Virus record (IMG/VR): IMGVR_UViG_3300023278_003371
Coordinates: 1 to 26,267 of that record
DNA: 26,267 bases
Source: a virus
Strand: one strand, 5' to 3'
The position numbers and the translations under genes are program-made. Positions 7,959 to 16,762 of the stretch are shown piece after piece; positions within the stretch are counted from its first letter, which is position 1, and every line of letters begins with the position of its first letter. Under the pieces are notes generated by a model. It was not told the origin of the DNA, ran no database searches, and saw only the letters and a list, made by a program, of their open reading frames with translations.

Positions 7959-9673
7959 TGAGACACTTTTTGAATGGAGTGGAGGTAGCTCCAAGAAACA
8001 TCTTGACAATTGGAGTGGAGTCTGACTTCACAGACAGACCAGAATTCTTGAATGTTGACACTGAGAAATTGGTACTACCAAGAGAGGCAGTCCCAATCAT
8101 CCAGCAACATCTTGCAACTTATGGGCCATTTGAGGGAATCCCATACCAGATGATACTTGCTGGAGGTGAAACTCTGGAGTATTATGTTGATTTGCAAAGT
8201 GACCCAATATTCAGAGACTATGAGATTGAGGTGAAAATCAAGAAGAGGGGAGGGATTGACAACTTTTTTGACAGAGCAGAAGGGACCACATGGGAGTTGA
8301 TGGCCAAGAAGGGAGTCATCTTTGACAAGTTTGACATCCCCTATCTCATCTTACCAGATGATGTAGTGGCCACAGCTATTGGATTGGGAGTCTCAATTTA
8401 TGTCTTGACTAATGCTGTCATTGACCAATTTATTGCATTGAGTCAAACAACCACCAACATCATTGATTCTGTCACTCCAGAGGTAGGAGCTGGTGTGACA
8501 ACTGACCCAGCAGAGATAGGCACATTGGTAGTGAAGGCACTGCTCCAGTTGGCAGTCTTGGTCTTGACATTGGTTGCACTCCTCAAGATGATTCAACAAT
8601 TTTTTGAGTTGATATTCCCAAAGGTGAGATATCTTCAAGGGATGAAAGTCAAGAGACTTCTTGAGCAAGGATGTCAGTATCTTGGATATCAATTCTCATC
8701 CACTTTGCTGGATGGAATCTCTGGACTCACAATCTGTCCAGTACCATTGGTCAAAGAAAAAGATTCTTTTTGGGACTATCTCCAGAATGACCTCAATTTT
8801 GCATATACAAAAGGATATCCAACTGCATCAGACACAACTCCATCACTGGACACTTTACTCAGAGCAATGGAGACCACATTCAATGCAAGGACAAGAGTCA
8901 GAGATGGCCTTGTTGAGCTTGAAATAAGAAACTACTGGCAAGACCTCTCATCCAATCAGATTGTCCCAGCACTCAACATCCAAGGTGATAGGCAGAATCA
9001 ATATACTCTCAACACTGCTGACATCTGGAAGAGGACCTATATCCACTATAATGTGGATTTTTCTGACCTTTATACGGTTGATTTCTATGACCCAACAGAT
9101 GCAGAATACTCAACAGAGCCAGTCCTTGTGAATAATGCTGACCTTGTGACAATAAGAGGACTCAATGAGGTCATCATCCCCTTTGCTCTTGGTGTGAGAA
9201 AGAACAATCTCAACTGGCTGGAGAACTTTGCAAAAGAATTTTTTGAGTTGGCTGATGAAGTCCTCAGTACCTTTGGAGGGAATGGGAATTACTCTGGACA
9301 GATTGAGGCCAGAAAGGGAGTGATGAAATTATCCCAGCAATTTTTTTCAACATCAAAATTGATGTACACTATTGGAGGGAAACAGCCAACCAATTATGCA
9401 AATTTATTGAGAGCAAGTACAATATATCAAAACTATCATCAAATTAATGAGATACAAGTCAATGATTATAAAATTTTTGAGGATGTACCAGTGAGGATGA
9501 CTGGAGAAGAATTCCTATCTTTGTTAGATAATAATTACGCAGAAATTGATGGACAGATTTGTGAGATTTTGACAATCAAATTCAAGGATGAGGAGACTCT
9601 TGCCACTATCTCCTATAAACAACCAGATGATTGGGCCAATGGAAAGACAATAGTGTTAACAATTAACAACTAA
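7958..9673 (+). CDS. Distal tail / tail hub-position protein with hydrophobic segments
   Basis: A 571-aa protein directly after, and coupled to, the tape measure gene. The N-terminal 130 residues are beta-rich with a distal-tail flavour. Two strongly hydrophobic stretches follow, at about 135-155 (VATAIGLGVSIYVLTNAVID) and 188-220 (TLVVKALLQLAVLVLTLVALL), unusual for a baseplate protein. The second half (from about 225) is soluble, mixed alpha/beta and contains KDSFWDYLQNDLNFAYTKGY. Position suggests the distal tail protein or hub at the tail tip; the hydrophobic segments could act in membrane penetration with the tape measure. I recognise no peptidase or lysozyme motif. Virion membership is very likely; the exact role is inferred. 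Confidence 0.65.
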   Translation: MRHFLNGVEVAPRNILTIGVESDFTDRPEFLNVDTEKLVLPREAVPIIQQHLATYGPFEGIPYQMILAGGETLEYYVDLQSDPIFRDYEIEVKIKKRGGIDNFFDRAEGTTWELMAKKGVIFDKFDIPYLILPDDVVATAIGLGVSIYVLTNAVIDQFIALSQTTTNIIDSVTPEVGAGVTTDPAEIGTLVVKALLQLAVLVLTLVALLKMIQQFFELIFPKVRYLQGMKVKRLLEQGCQYLGYQFSSTLLDGISGLTICPVPLVKEKDSFWDYLQNDLNFAYTKGYPTASDTTPSLDTLLRAMETTFNARTRVRDGLVELEIRNYWQDLSSNQIVPALNIQGDRQNQYTLNTADIWKRTYIHYNVDFSDLYTVDFYDPTDAEYSTEPVLVNNADLVTIRGLNEVIIPFALGVRKNNLNWLENFAKEFFELADEVLSTFGGNGNYSGQIEARKGVMKLSQQFFSTSKLMYTIGGKQPTNYANLLRASTIYQNYHQINEIQVNDYKIFEDVPVRMTGEEFLSLLDNNYAEIDGQICEILTIKFKDEETLATISYKQPDDWANGKTIVLTINN

Positions 9674-9678
9674 AAGAG

Positions 9679-9897
9679 ATGATTGAGGACATAAAAAAAA
9701 TGCAATTGAGACTGGGCAGAGACATGAAGGAACTGACCAAAATGCTGGACACAACTCTGGCATCAATCCCAGAGGATGGAATGGAGAAAGTGAAGGAGGC
9801 AAGACTCGACATGGCAGAGGTCCTCAATAGTATAAAAAAAGGCCAGAGTGATGTGGCCAACAAAATAATTGATAAGTATGCCAATTTTAATAGATAG
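9679..9897 (+). CDS. Small helical protein between tail tip genes
   Basis: A 72-aa protein that should be almost entirely alpha-helical (MIEDIKKMQLRLGRDMKELT, then a PEDGMEKVKEAR turn and a second helix), suggesting a two-helix hairpin or coiled coil. It begins 6 bases after the tail hub gene and overlaps the next tail gene by 20 bases, so it is cotranslated with virion genes. Unknown family; it may be a small structural or assembly partner of the flanking proteins. Codon usage is the same as its neighbours, so I consider it a genuine gene. Confidence 0.65.
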   Translation: MIEDIKKMQLRLGRDMKELTKMLDTTLASIPEDGMEKVKEARLDMAEVLNSIKKGQSDVANKIIDKYANFNR

Positions 9898-12181
9898 TAC
9901 AGAATTCACCAATCCCTTTGGCTCAGTTGAGACCTTCTACAAGTCGAATGCTGGAGATGAGATGACAGCAGTCATGACCATCAGAGGACAGATAAGAATG
10001 ACATCAGTTGGCAATCCTTTGACTCTTGACCCAACAACCAACCAAGTCCAGTCATCTGGACAATCATGGCTTGACAATGGATTCAGAGTGGGTCAAATTG
10101 TTTATTGTGTAAGATACACATCTGGAGGCTCTCCAATGTCAATCCCAAACAATCCATTTTGGACAGAAGTGACCAATGTCAATGACAATGTGATTGACCT
10201 CACATCTTGTCCTCAATGGTATAATATTGGAGCCAGTGAGATAATGACATTGACATCAGTTGTGGCCACTGGCTCAACATCTGCTTTGGCCTTTGATGAA
10301 GTTGATGTCTTATTCAATCAACAAAAAAATGGAGTACCAGCATCACCATTCTCACTCATTGATTCTGAGGTGACAAGAGCCAGAATGACTGGAATCTCAG
10401 CTCTATCTGTGGGAGGCTCATTGGCTGGGAATATGTTAGGCAATCAGTCTGGAGGATTTGTGAAGGATGTGACCATCACCAGAGTGGCTGGAGTTGACCA
10501 ATTTTACAGATATGAAATATCTGTGACCTTTGTCAATTCTGGGATGTATGACTCTGCTTGGTTTTTTACATCTGATTGTCTCAAGACCACAATGTCAACA
10601 GAGTGGTCTGTCGTACCATCTGAGCCATTCAACAGAATCACTGGAGCATATTCATTGGATGGTGACACTGGATACTATGATGAGCCATTCAACACTGGAA
10701 TCTCTGACTCTATTCTTGTTCAAGGCATCTCAGAAATTGACTATTGTGTCCCAACAACTGCCACAATCATTGTGGATGGTCCAATTACTGACATAGGTCT
10801 TGGAGCCTTATACCTTCCAGATGATGTCACATATTATAGAAATCAAGTGTCAAGTCAGTACAATCTGACAATGGTCACACCTACACAACCAGTAAACAAT
10901 TTTCTCACATCTGTGTCCTCTGAATTGAATCCCTCTGGAGCTGGTTATGACATAGAGATGACCAGTCTCACACAAGTTGGGACAATTAGCACTATTGAGA
11001 TAATAATCACACCAAACGCATCACTCCAGACCTTCATGGATGGAAGAGACCCAAATGACAGAAGATTCTTGCTCTGGGTGAGATGTGGGAATCTCAATCT
11101 ATTGGCTCATGACAATCAGCTCCAATGCTCCCCTCCAGTTGGTGGGCCATTAATTATGGCGCAGTCTTATGCCTTCCTTGACCACTCTGAGAATGTTGAT
11201 GATGCAGTTGGTGACTTCACTGGATTTGAATGCAACACTGAGGATGACATTGGATATGTTGGAAGATTCCTTCTGGAGAAGAATGTCCAGATTGATTCTT
11301 TCTCTGTGAAAGTGGAGGGATTCAATTCATCCACAGATGAGGACTTCACACTTCAAGAGATAACTTTTGGATTCAATAATGTCCAGATATCTGGTGATGG
11401 TAGATACTTATTGAATGAGACCCAGAGTGTCATCAATACACTTCCAGCTACATCAGAGAAACTAAATGCCATCCTTGTCCTTGATGCTACACTTGACACT
11501 CCCACACACTATGGAGTTAAAATTTATGCACCTTGGCTGATGAATTGGAAGTCATGGATAAATCAGACCAATGCAAGTGTGGATTTTTATCCATTCCAAG
11601 ACCAGAACTGGGTCAGATATGATGACTCACTCATTGATTGGTCTGTGAGGATGGAGTTGTCCCTTATGATTGATGGTCTGGCATACACTCACAATGAGAA
11701 TATCAATATCAAAGACTATAATTCCAATGAATTTGTTGACCAAGTTATTGATTTATTTATTGACTCAACCAACACCAATGTCCAAGTCATCCCAGAGGGA
11801 CTCTTGATGAGAGTGGTGGGTACTCACACATTGACGAATGGACAACAATGGGACCAATCTCTCACATGGGGAATGATAACGGTTGAGCCATACCAAGCAG
11901 AGAGGAGATGGATTCTGTCAACCGTTGTGGATTTTGATAATAACACAAGCAATCCTCTGACTCCTATCTCTGGACTCTTGATGCCTATCACATATCCATC
12001 TCCCAATGTAGCTAGAATGGAATGTTTTTTCAATCCAGACTTTATTGACTTGACAAATAATATTAAATTTACAACCAAGATTAAGAGCAATTGTCCAACT
12101 GATGGCATTGAGGTCAAGACCATGACAGATGGGACTGAAAAATCAATGACAGATGGGACATTAAAAACTTTAGCACCTTAA
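9878..12181 (+). CDS. Large beta-rich tail / fibre protein
   Basis: A 767-aa protein; I use ATG 9878 (MPILIDSTEFTNPFG) because the upstream in-frame TTG at 9869 is a poorer start. It is rich in Thr, Ser, Asn, Asp and aromatic residues with almost no long helices, as in tail-tip and fibre proteins, and the first 200 residues could be a tail-attachment domain. The C-terminus ends with two octapeptide units of the type MTDGTxKx (near 12122-12169), then LKTLAP. Its position after the hub-like gene and before two further fibre-like genes points to the tail tip or a structural spike. No enzymatic motif is evident. Specific receptor binding is not shown by the sequence. Confidence 0.6.
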   Translation: MPILIDSTEFTNPFGSVETFYKSNAGDEMTAVMTIRGQIRMTSVGNPLTLDPTTNQVQSSGQSWLDNGFRVGQIVYCVRYTSGGSPMSIPNNPFWTEVTNVNDNVIDLTSCPQWYNIGASEIMTLTSVVATGSTSALAFDEVDVLFNQQKNGVPASPFSLIDSEVTRARMTGISALSVGGSLAGNMLGNQSGGFVKDVTITRVAGVDQFYRYEISVTFVNSGMYDSAWFFTSDCLKTTMSTEWSVVPSEPFNRITGAYSLDGDTGYYDEPFNTGISDSILVQGISEIDYCVPTTATIIVDGPITDIGLGALYLPDDVTYYRNQVSSQYNLTMVTPTQPVNNFLTSVSSELNPSGAGYDIEMTSLTQVGTISTIEIIITPNASLQTFMDGRDPNDRRFLLWVRCGNLNLLAHDNQLQCSPPVGGPLIMAQSYAFLDHSENVDDAVGDFTGFECNTEDDIGYVGRFLLEKNVQIDSFSVKVEGFNSSTDEDFTLQEITFGFNNVQISGDGRYLLNETQSVINTLPATSEKLNAILVLDATLDTPTHYGVKIYAPWLMNWKSWINQTNASVDFYPFQDQNWVRYDDSLIDWSVRMELSLMIDGLAYTHNENINIKDYNSNEFVDQVIDLFIDSTNTNVQVIPEGLLMRVVGTHTLTNGQQWDQSLTWGMITVEPYQAERRWILSTVVDFDNNTSNPLTPISGLLMPITYPSPNVARMECFFNPDFIDLTNNIKFTTKIKSNCPTDGIEVKTMTDGTEKSMTDGTLKTLAP

Positions 12182-12191
12182 AAAAAATAAC

Positions 12192-13607
12192 ATGAGTAAT
12201 ATCAACAACTATCCATTGACAGCCGTACAGATTAATGATGAGGATTTTTATGATGTGGACTATTGGACTGGCACATCATACGAGTCAAGGAAAATCTCTG
12301 GACTAACACTAAAAAACATACTTGGAGCCTTGCCTCCATTAGCATCTGGCCTAATATGGCAAGGAGATGCTGGAGGAGTGGCCCAAGCAGTCCCACTCCC
12401 ATCAACAAGCTCCACACTTTACTCAGCAGATGGGACATTGATTTCTAACAGAGTAGTGAATGGTGGCACATTTGAGTTGACTTTTGAAGCAATTAAAAAA
12501 TGGAAAACAGAAATAACACCAACAACTTTGGACATTGGATATCATCATCTTGTTGATGCATCCTCTATGAACACTACTGATGTAGTATGGAAGATTGATT
12601 GTGTAGGAAACAATATTTGCTCACTTTCGTTGACAAAAAATGGTAGACTTATGGTCACACCTTCACCATTAGAGCCTTATATCTTGCCAGTTACAAATGG
12701 ATTCAGACCTTCTGGAGGTTATTCAGTTTATGTGACAGATGACCAGACTCCAAGTCAAGGCTCCTTCCAAAATATGGACTTTATGGCACAACAAATCGAG
12801 TCATTTTTGTCTGTTGGGAACAATTTTGCATCAACTCAATGGGATACTTCTGCAACAAATGTCCCCTTGGCAAATGGCACAATCGCAAATGGAATGACAT
12901 TTTTTACTGATGCTGACAAGGACACTAATGGCATTACTTCATGGGATGAGTATGACTTGAGCTATGGAATTGACTTGACATTCACTGGCACAAGTGGGAC
13001 TGCCAGTGTTGATGTAGTGGCAACTCTTTTTACTGCTACTTTTAACACTGATTTGAACACAACTGCCTCAGATTTTGTGACATTGCATTCTGCCTCAATG
13101 CTTACTCTTGGAATTAGATTGTTATACAATGGAGGTGCAACAATCAGATTCTCTGGAAGTGAAGCAGATTGTAATTCTGTGGCAATTACAAATTTAACTG
13201 GAGACTTAGATGGCACAAGATTGAATCCTTTCACTGGCTTGAATGCATCAGCTCCAGACCATATAATTATTCCTTATGTGGGTGAGCCATACGAAGGACA
13301 AAGATTGCAACATAAGTTTAGGGTGAATTTTGGGATTGCAACTGGCTCAACTCAGACATTGGGACTTTCATTGAGAAGGTTTGAAGATGATTCAATCATT
13401 GGAAGTGAGATGAAAGTGGTGAGAGACCAAGATGTGGAAGGGAATCAATTTACTTTTTTGACATACACATCTGGAGCAAATGACCCATTTGTCCTTGGTG
13501 GTTTCTATTTTGCTTTGAGGAATGACTCTGGAGGCAGTGTTGACATTAATGGTAATATTGGGATATACATTGAGACAATGTACCAAAGTCCAACAATATT
13601 CCCATAA
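12192..13607 (+). CDS. Putative tail fibre / receptor-interaction protein
   Basis: A 471-aa protein. The first 60 residues (MSNINNYPLTAVQINDEDFY, then WTGTSYESRKISG) look like a fibre attachment domain, followed by a glycine/alanine-rich stretch. The remainder is low in charge and rich in Thr, Ser, Gly and aromatics, with repeated beta-strand patterns (SYGIDLTFTGTSGTASVDVV), as in jelly-roll-like fibre domains. It is 10 bases downstream of the large tail protein. Composition and position support a fibre or receptor-binding subunit; the target and fold are not deducible here. Its variable-looking C-terminal half would be the place to compare with relatives. Confidence 0.6.
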   Translation: MSNINNYPLTAVQINDEDFYDVDYWTGTSYESRKISGLTLKNILGALPPLASGLIWQGDAGGVAQAVPLPSTSSTLYSADGTLISNRVVNGGTFELTFEAIKKWKTEITPTTLDIGYHHLVDASSMNTTDVVWKIDCVGNNICSLSLTKNGRLMVTPSPLEPYILPVTNGFRPSGGYSVYVTDDQTPSQGSFQNMDFMAQQIESFLSVGNNFASTQWDTSATNVPLANGTIANGMTFFTDADKDTNGITSWDEYDLSYGIDLTFTGTSGTASVDVVATLFTATFNTDLNTTASDFVTLHSASMLTLGIRLLYNGGATIRFSGSEADCNSVAITNLTGDLDGTRLNPFTGLNASAPDHIIIPYVGEPYEGQRLQHKFRVNFGIATGSTQTLGLSLRRFEDDSIIGSEMKVVRDQDVEGNQFTFLTYTSGANDPFVLGGFYFALRNDSGGSVDINGNIGIYIETMYQSPTIFP

Positions 13608-13619
13608 ACAAAAAAAATA

Positions 13620-13638
13620 ATTAAAAGATAAGATTATG
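13620..13638 (+). promoter_or_regulatory. A-rich leader before the cysteine-rich tail gene
   Basis: This is the second copy of the leader seen at 1704-1722: ATTAAAAGATAA, then GATTATG, with one mismatch to the first copy and the same following bases GGCAG. No Shine-Dalgarno sequence is present. The sharing suggests a common translation-initiation signal for two virion genes. Confidence 0.5.
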
Positions 13639-15147
13639 GCAGATTGTGGGTGTTTATTTATTCAATGGAGATTCGGAGCCTCTCCAGATAGTGGACAATT
13701 CAATCCAGTGGGACTCTATAATGGGTCATCATATTATGAATTTAACACTCTTGATGAAGGTCTGCTATATTTATTCTATGATGGAGGGACTCAGTGGATA
13801 GTGTCAAATGGCTTGGGAGTTATTAATTTAAATAGTCCAATTTATACAATGGACCCAACTCTTGAGAGTTGTCCAGAGGGAGGAGGAGAGTGGTCATATC
13901 CCCAGACTTTCACATATCAGATTTTAACTGCTCTATGTGACAATGATGCCCTCAATTGTTGTCTGAGTGTTTCACAGATAATCTCTGGACAATCAAATTC
14001 ATTTGTGTTAAATGTGGCCAATGCAACTGGATTCACAAGCACTGGACAACTCTGGTGGGAGTGGTGCATTAATAATGTTGGTTATCAATTATTTTCTGAG
14101 GATGTGGAGTCTGGTGGTTGTCTCTGGACTTTGACCCAAGGCAAGTGTGGAGAGGCCTTTAATGTTGGCCTTGCTATCTGGACACTGAATCAATCACCAT
14201 GTGGATGTCCTTTCTCAGAGAATTGGAGCAACATCTCTGGAGGTGCAGTCTCATTCTTCTCAACTGGCCCATGTAAGACTCCTCCATGTGTCCCTATTGA
14301 GGACAGAGATTTCAGAGTCTATAAGTCCATTAAATTGCCAATAGTATTCACCGAGCAAAACAGAGGATTTAAGATATGCTGTGACCCATTGATGGTCCTT
14401 GCTGGAGGAGACACTGAGTCATGGAAGAATGATGTGTCATCTGCTTGGATAAAAGTATCAGACCCATCTGACCTCTTTGAGTTTGTCCTTGAGAAGGATG
14501 GAATCCCAGTAACATCATACACTCTGATTGTGGAAGAATTCCCAAATGAGGAGAATGCATACTATACAACTATACAATGGAGAGATGTTCTGGCATTAGA
14601 GGGAGCTGGATGCTATGAGTTAAAAATCACATACAACATCTCTGGAGTGATTGGTGACTTGTCATGGGCCAAATATAATCTCATGCCATACTCCATTCAG
14701 AATGCTCTCAAGACTGCAAGAATCAGAGTCAAATTCAATCTCAAGCAAGAGATTGAAGGCATCAACTTCACTGGAGCAAATGTGGAGGATTCATTCAGAT
14801 TCTGGGGATTCATTGGAGACCGACAAGTCAACACTGAGATTGACAATCTCACTTATCAAGACAGAAGTGTCAAGACCGTTGTGAGAGAAAATCTGGACAC
14901 CTACATCATCAGCACTGACCCACTTCAAGAATCTTTCATCACACCATTGACAGATTTGTATCTATTGAGTGAGAATGAAATGTTTATATCAGACTATAAT
15001 TCACACAATCATTCTTACAAGATACTTGACATCCCAGTTGTGGTCCAAGAGGCTCCAGAGATTGACTATCTTGATAGATTCCAGAGAAGAGCTGTCCTCA
15101 CTTGTACGGTAGGAATAAGAGACAAGACAAAAAGAACAAACTATTAA
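13636..15147 (+). CDS. Cysteine-rich tail protein of Bacteroidetes phage type
   Basis: A 503-aa protein with two visible parts. Residues 1-220 are rich in Cys, Trp and Gly (CGCLFIQWRFG, ALNCCLSVS, WWEWCINNVGYQLF, CGCPFSENW). They seem to contain repeated small beta modules, each with a W-x-W or Y-x-x-x-W core; these might be carbohydrate-binding. Residues from about 225 to the end form a separate domain (DFRVYKSIKLPIVFTEQNRG, ending in a KILDIPVVVQEAPEIDYLD segment) that resembles the C-terminal region of other Bacteroidetes phage tail proteins. The many cysteines are unusual for a cytoplasmically assembled virion part. It is the third of three consecutive large tail/fibre genes and shares its leader with the tail tube gene. 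Confidence 0.55.
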   Translation: MADCGCLFIQWRFGASPDSGQFNPVGLYNGSSYYEFNTLDEGLLYLFYDGGTQWIVSNGLGVINLNSPIYTMDPTLESCPEGGGEWSYPQTFTYQILTALCDNDALNCCLSVSQIISGQSNSFVLNVANATGFTSTGQLWWEWCINNVGYQLFSEDVESGGCLWTLTQGKCGEAFNVGLAIWTLNQSPCGCPFSENWSNISGGAVSFFSTGPCKTPPCVPIEDRDFRVYKSIKLPIVFTEQNRGFKICCDPLMVLAGGDTESWKNDVSSAWIKVSDPSDLFEFVLEKDGIPVTSYTLIVEEFPNEENAYYTTIQWRDVLALEGAGCYELKITYNISGVIGDLSWAKYNLMPYSIQNALKTARIRVKFNLKQEIEGINFTGANVEDSFRFWGFIGDRQVNTEIDNLTYQDRSVKTVVRENLDTYIISTDPLQESFITPLTDLYLLSENEMFISDYNSHNHSYKILDIPVVVQEAPEIDYLDRFQRRAVLTCTVGIRDKTKRTNY

Positions 15148-15158
15148 TAAAAAAAGTC

Positions 15159-15407
15159 ATGAATAAATTGTATATTGAAGGGAACTATTTGATTATTCAA
15201 GAGGGGATTGTAATATCCAACTTTATTGCTTTATCCAGCACATACTCATTGACAATTGAGCCAGATGGATACATCATCAACACATCTGGTAGGGATGGGA
15301 TTGTCATTCATACTGCTGATATTGGGACATGGTTTGATGAGGCTGGAGTGGTAGCGTTTACAGAGGCCACATTGATAACTTTTTTGAGACTTAATACTGG
15401 ATTTTAA
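15159..15407 (+). CDS. Small beta-rich protein, end of tail module
   Basis: An 82-aa protein starting at ATG 15159 (MNKLYIEGNYLIIQEG). Upstream in-frame sequence overlaps the previous gene and lacks an ATG. It is beta-rich (YSLTIEPDGYIINTSG) and contains a WFDEAGVVAFTEATLITFLR segment reminiscent of small phage tail-tip proteins. The start region GTCATGAATAAATTG is identical to that of the gene at 22588, an odd shared translation signal. The stop overlaps the next start by one base (TAATG). Function unknown; it links the tail module to the lysis genes. Confidence 0.65.
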   Translation: MNKLYIEGNYLIIQEGIVISNFIALSSTYSLTIEPDGYIINTSGRDGIVIHTADIGTWFDEAGVVAFTEATLITFLRLNTGF

Positions 15408-15742
15408 TGGAACTTAATGAACTTTTAAACATTCTTAAAGAATATGACCTCCCAACTATATTGATGGGGATATCCTTCTATTTGTTTATAAACAAGAAAC
15501 TGAATACGGTTGACAAGGCTGTCAATTGTAGAACTCCAGACTCCATGACAATCAGCCAAGAGGTCAGTGAGATTCACAGAAAGGTTGACATGAATGCAAC
15601 TACTCAAGCCAGAAACATTGAATATATCAAGAGTGAAATGGACAGACACAGAGAACTTGATGAAAGGACATTTGTTGTGATATCAAGAGACATCAAATCA
15701 TTGAATAAAAGAGTCACTACTTTAAGCAAAATTAATAACTAA
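15407..15742 (+). CDS. Membrane-anchored coiled-coil protein in lysis region
   Basis: A 111-aa protein with one N-terminal hydrophobic segment (residues about 15-29, LPTILMGISFYLFIN) and a long charged helical C-terminus (VSEIHRKVDMNATTQARNI) likely to form a coiled coil. Single-span proteins with a long soluble coil are common beside phage holins. The coiled part should lie in cytoplasm or periplasm depending on topology, which the sequence does not fix. It overlaps the upstream gene by one base and is followed after 12 bases by a 63-aa membrane protein. It is a holin or lysis-control candidate by position. Confidence 0.55.
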   Translation: MELNELLNILKEYDLPTILMGISFYLFINKKLNTVDKAVNCRTPDSMTISQEVSEIHRKVDMNATTQARNIEYIKSEMDRHRELDERTFVVISRDIKSLNKRVTTLSKINN

Positions 15743-15754
15743 TAAAACGACAAA

Positions 15755-15946
15755 ATGAAAAATAGAATATTAAAAAACTGGATGACAACTTTATTGGCAG
15801 TGATTATGATTGCATACTGCATGATTATGATTCACCAAGGCAGAGAGACAACTGACATGGCTGGATTCTTTGGCATGGCTGGACTTTTATTGAGGAGCAA
15901 AGACTCTCTCATTGGACTCCCAAAAGAAGAGGATGGGCAAGGTTAA
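15755..15946 (+). CDS. Small membrane protein, putative holin
   Basis: A 63-aa protein with a hydrophobic helix at residues about 10-27 (WMTTLLAVIMIAYCMIMI) and a second, shorter hydrophobic segment (MAGFFGMAGLLL), separated by a charged HQGRETTD loop. It ends in a polar KEEDGQG tail. Length, two membrane segments and position upstream of a spanin and an amidase endolysin make it the best holin candidate in the window. Holins form holes in the inner membrane that start lysis. The 3' end overlaps the spanin gene by 14 bases. Confidence 0.65.
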   Translation: MKNRILKNWMTTLLAVIMIAYCMIMIHQGRETTDMAGFFGMAGLLLRSKDSLIGLPKEEDGQG

Positions 15947-16454
15947 AATAATATTGATTTTTGCAATTGCTTTGGCTGGATGTAGGAGTCCAGAGAGAAT
16001 GATTGAGAAGGCACTTGAGAGGTCTCCAGAGGCACTCTCTCAATATTCTGACACAATCACCTTGATGAAGTATCAAGTGGACTCTGTGATGATAGAAATG
16101 GGAGACACAATCATCTGGGAGAAAGTGGTCAAGGAGATTCACTTTGATACTATCATCCCATTGAGACAGATTGCCATTGAGCAGTCCAAGACAAGACAAG
16201 AGGTGAGAAAGTCTCACAGATTAAGTCTGGCATTAATCAAGCAAGAGAAGAATGAATCCAAACTCCAGAATAAACTGGACAAACTACAAGCCAGAATGGA
16301 TGCAAAGACTGACAGAGTGAAGGTGAAACATGAGACTAAAATTGTTAGAGCCAAATCAAGAAGGTGGCTCTGGATTCTGGTGGGGATAGTCATTGCCCTT
16401 GTGGGGAGGATAGCATTCAATTTAATTTTTAAAAATATAATCAAACTAAGATAA
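15933..16454 (+). CDS. Unimolecular spanin (u-spanin) candidate
   Basis: A 173-aa protein started at ATG 15933, which gives a clean lipoprotein signal: KVKIILIFAIALAGC with lipobox LAGC and acceptor cysteine at residue 17. The middle (about 80-135) is a charged coiled coil (QEKNESKLQNKLDKLQARMD). The C-terminal 31 residues hold a transmembrane helix (WLWILVGIVIALVG) followed by basic residues. An outer-membrane lipid anchor plus a C-terminal inner-membrane helix in one polypeptide is the defining plan of u-spanins such as phage T1 gp11, which fuse outer and inner membranes in the last step of lysis. It overlaps the holin candidate by 14 bases and precedes the endolysin. A Gram-negative host follows from this gene. 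The topology is read from sequence; the fusion role is family knowledge. Confidence 0.75.
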   Translation: MGKVKIILIFAIALAGCRSPERMIEKALERSPEALSQYSDTITLMKYQVDSVMIEMGDTIIWEKVVKEIHFDTIIPLRQIAIEQSKTRQEVRKSHRLSLALIKQEKNESKLQNKLDKLQARMDAKTDRVKVKHETKIVRAKSRRWLWILVGIVIALVGRIAFNLIFKNIIKLR

Positions 16455-16456
16455 TC

Positions 16457-16762
16457 ATGATTGATGCAATCAGAGAGGACTCAGCAATCCAGCCAATGAC
16501 TACACTCAGAAACAGAATGGAGTGGAGGAGATATGAGAAAGAGGCCATCAGAGTGGTGGGACACCTTGAAGAAATAAACACTACTTTTTTATATGAATTA
16601 TTTTCTGAAAAATATACTCAGACTTATTCTGAAATATATCAGACCTATTCCATCAAGTGGATTGATAGAGTCAAAGAAATCTGCAAAAGTCAAAACATCA
16701 GATACCTTGGAATTGACCTCCACTGGTTTGAAAGAAACTACAAGCCAAGACATAATGATTGA
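16457..16762 (+). CDS. Hypothetical protein between spanin and endolysin
   Basis: A 101-aa soluble, helix-rich protein beginning MIDAIREDSAIQPMTTLRNR and containing WRRYEKEAIRVVGHLEEIN. It is rich in Tyr and Trp in its second half (YSEIYQTYSIKWIDRVKE). No signal peptide or membrane segment is seen. It starts 2 bases after the spanin stop and overlaps the endolysin start by 8 bases, so it is expressed with the lysis cassette. Unknown family; it could be a lysis regulator or an unrelated passenger. Confidence 0.6.
   Translation: MIDAIREDSAIQPMTTLRNRMEWRRYEKEAIRVVGHLEEINTTFLYELFSEKYTQTYSEIYQTYSIKWIDRVKEICKSQNIRYLGIDLHWFERNYKPRHND

Noticed and set aside
9869-9877. TTG start for the large tail protein
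   Set aside because: ATG at 9878 is three codons downstream and all other convincing starts in the window are ATG.
15159-15180. Recent duplication linking genes 15159 and 22588
   Set aside because: Identity is limited to the start-codon context; the proteins diverge completely after MNKL.
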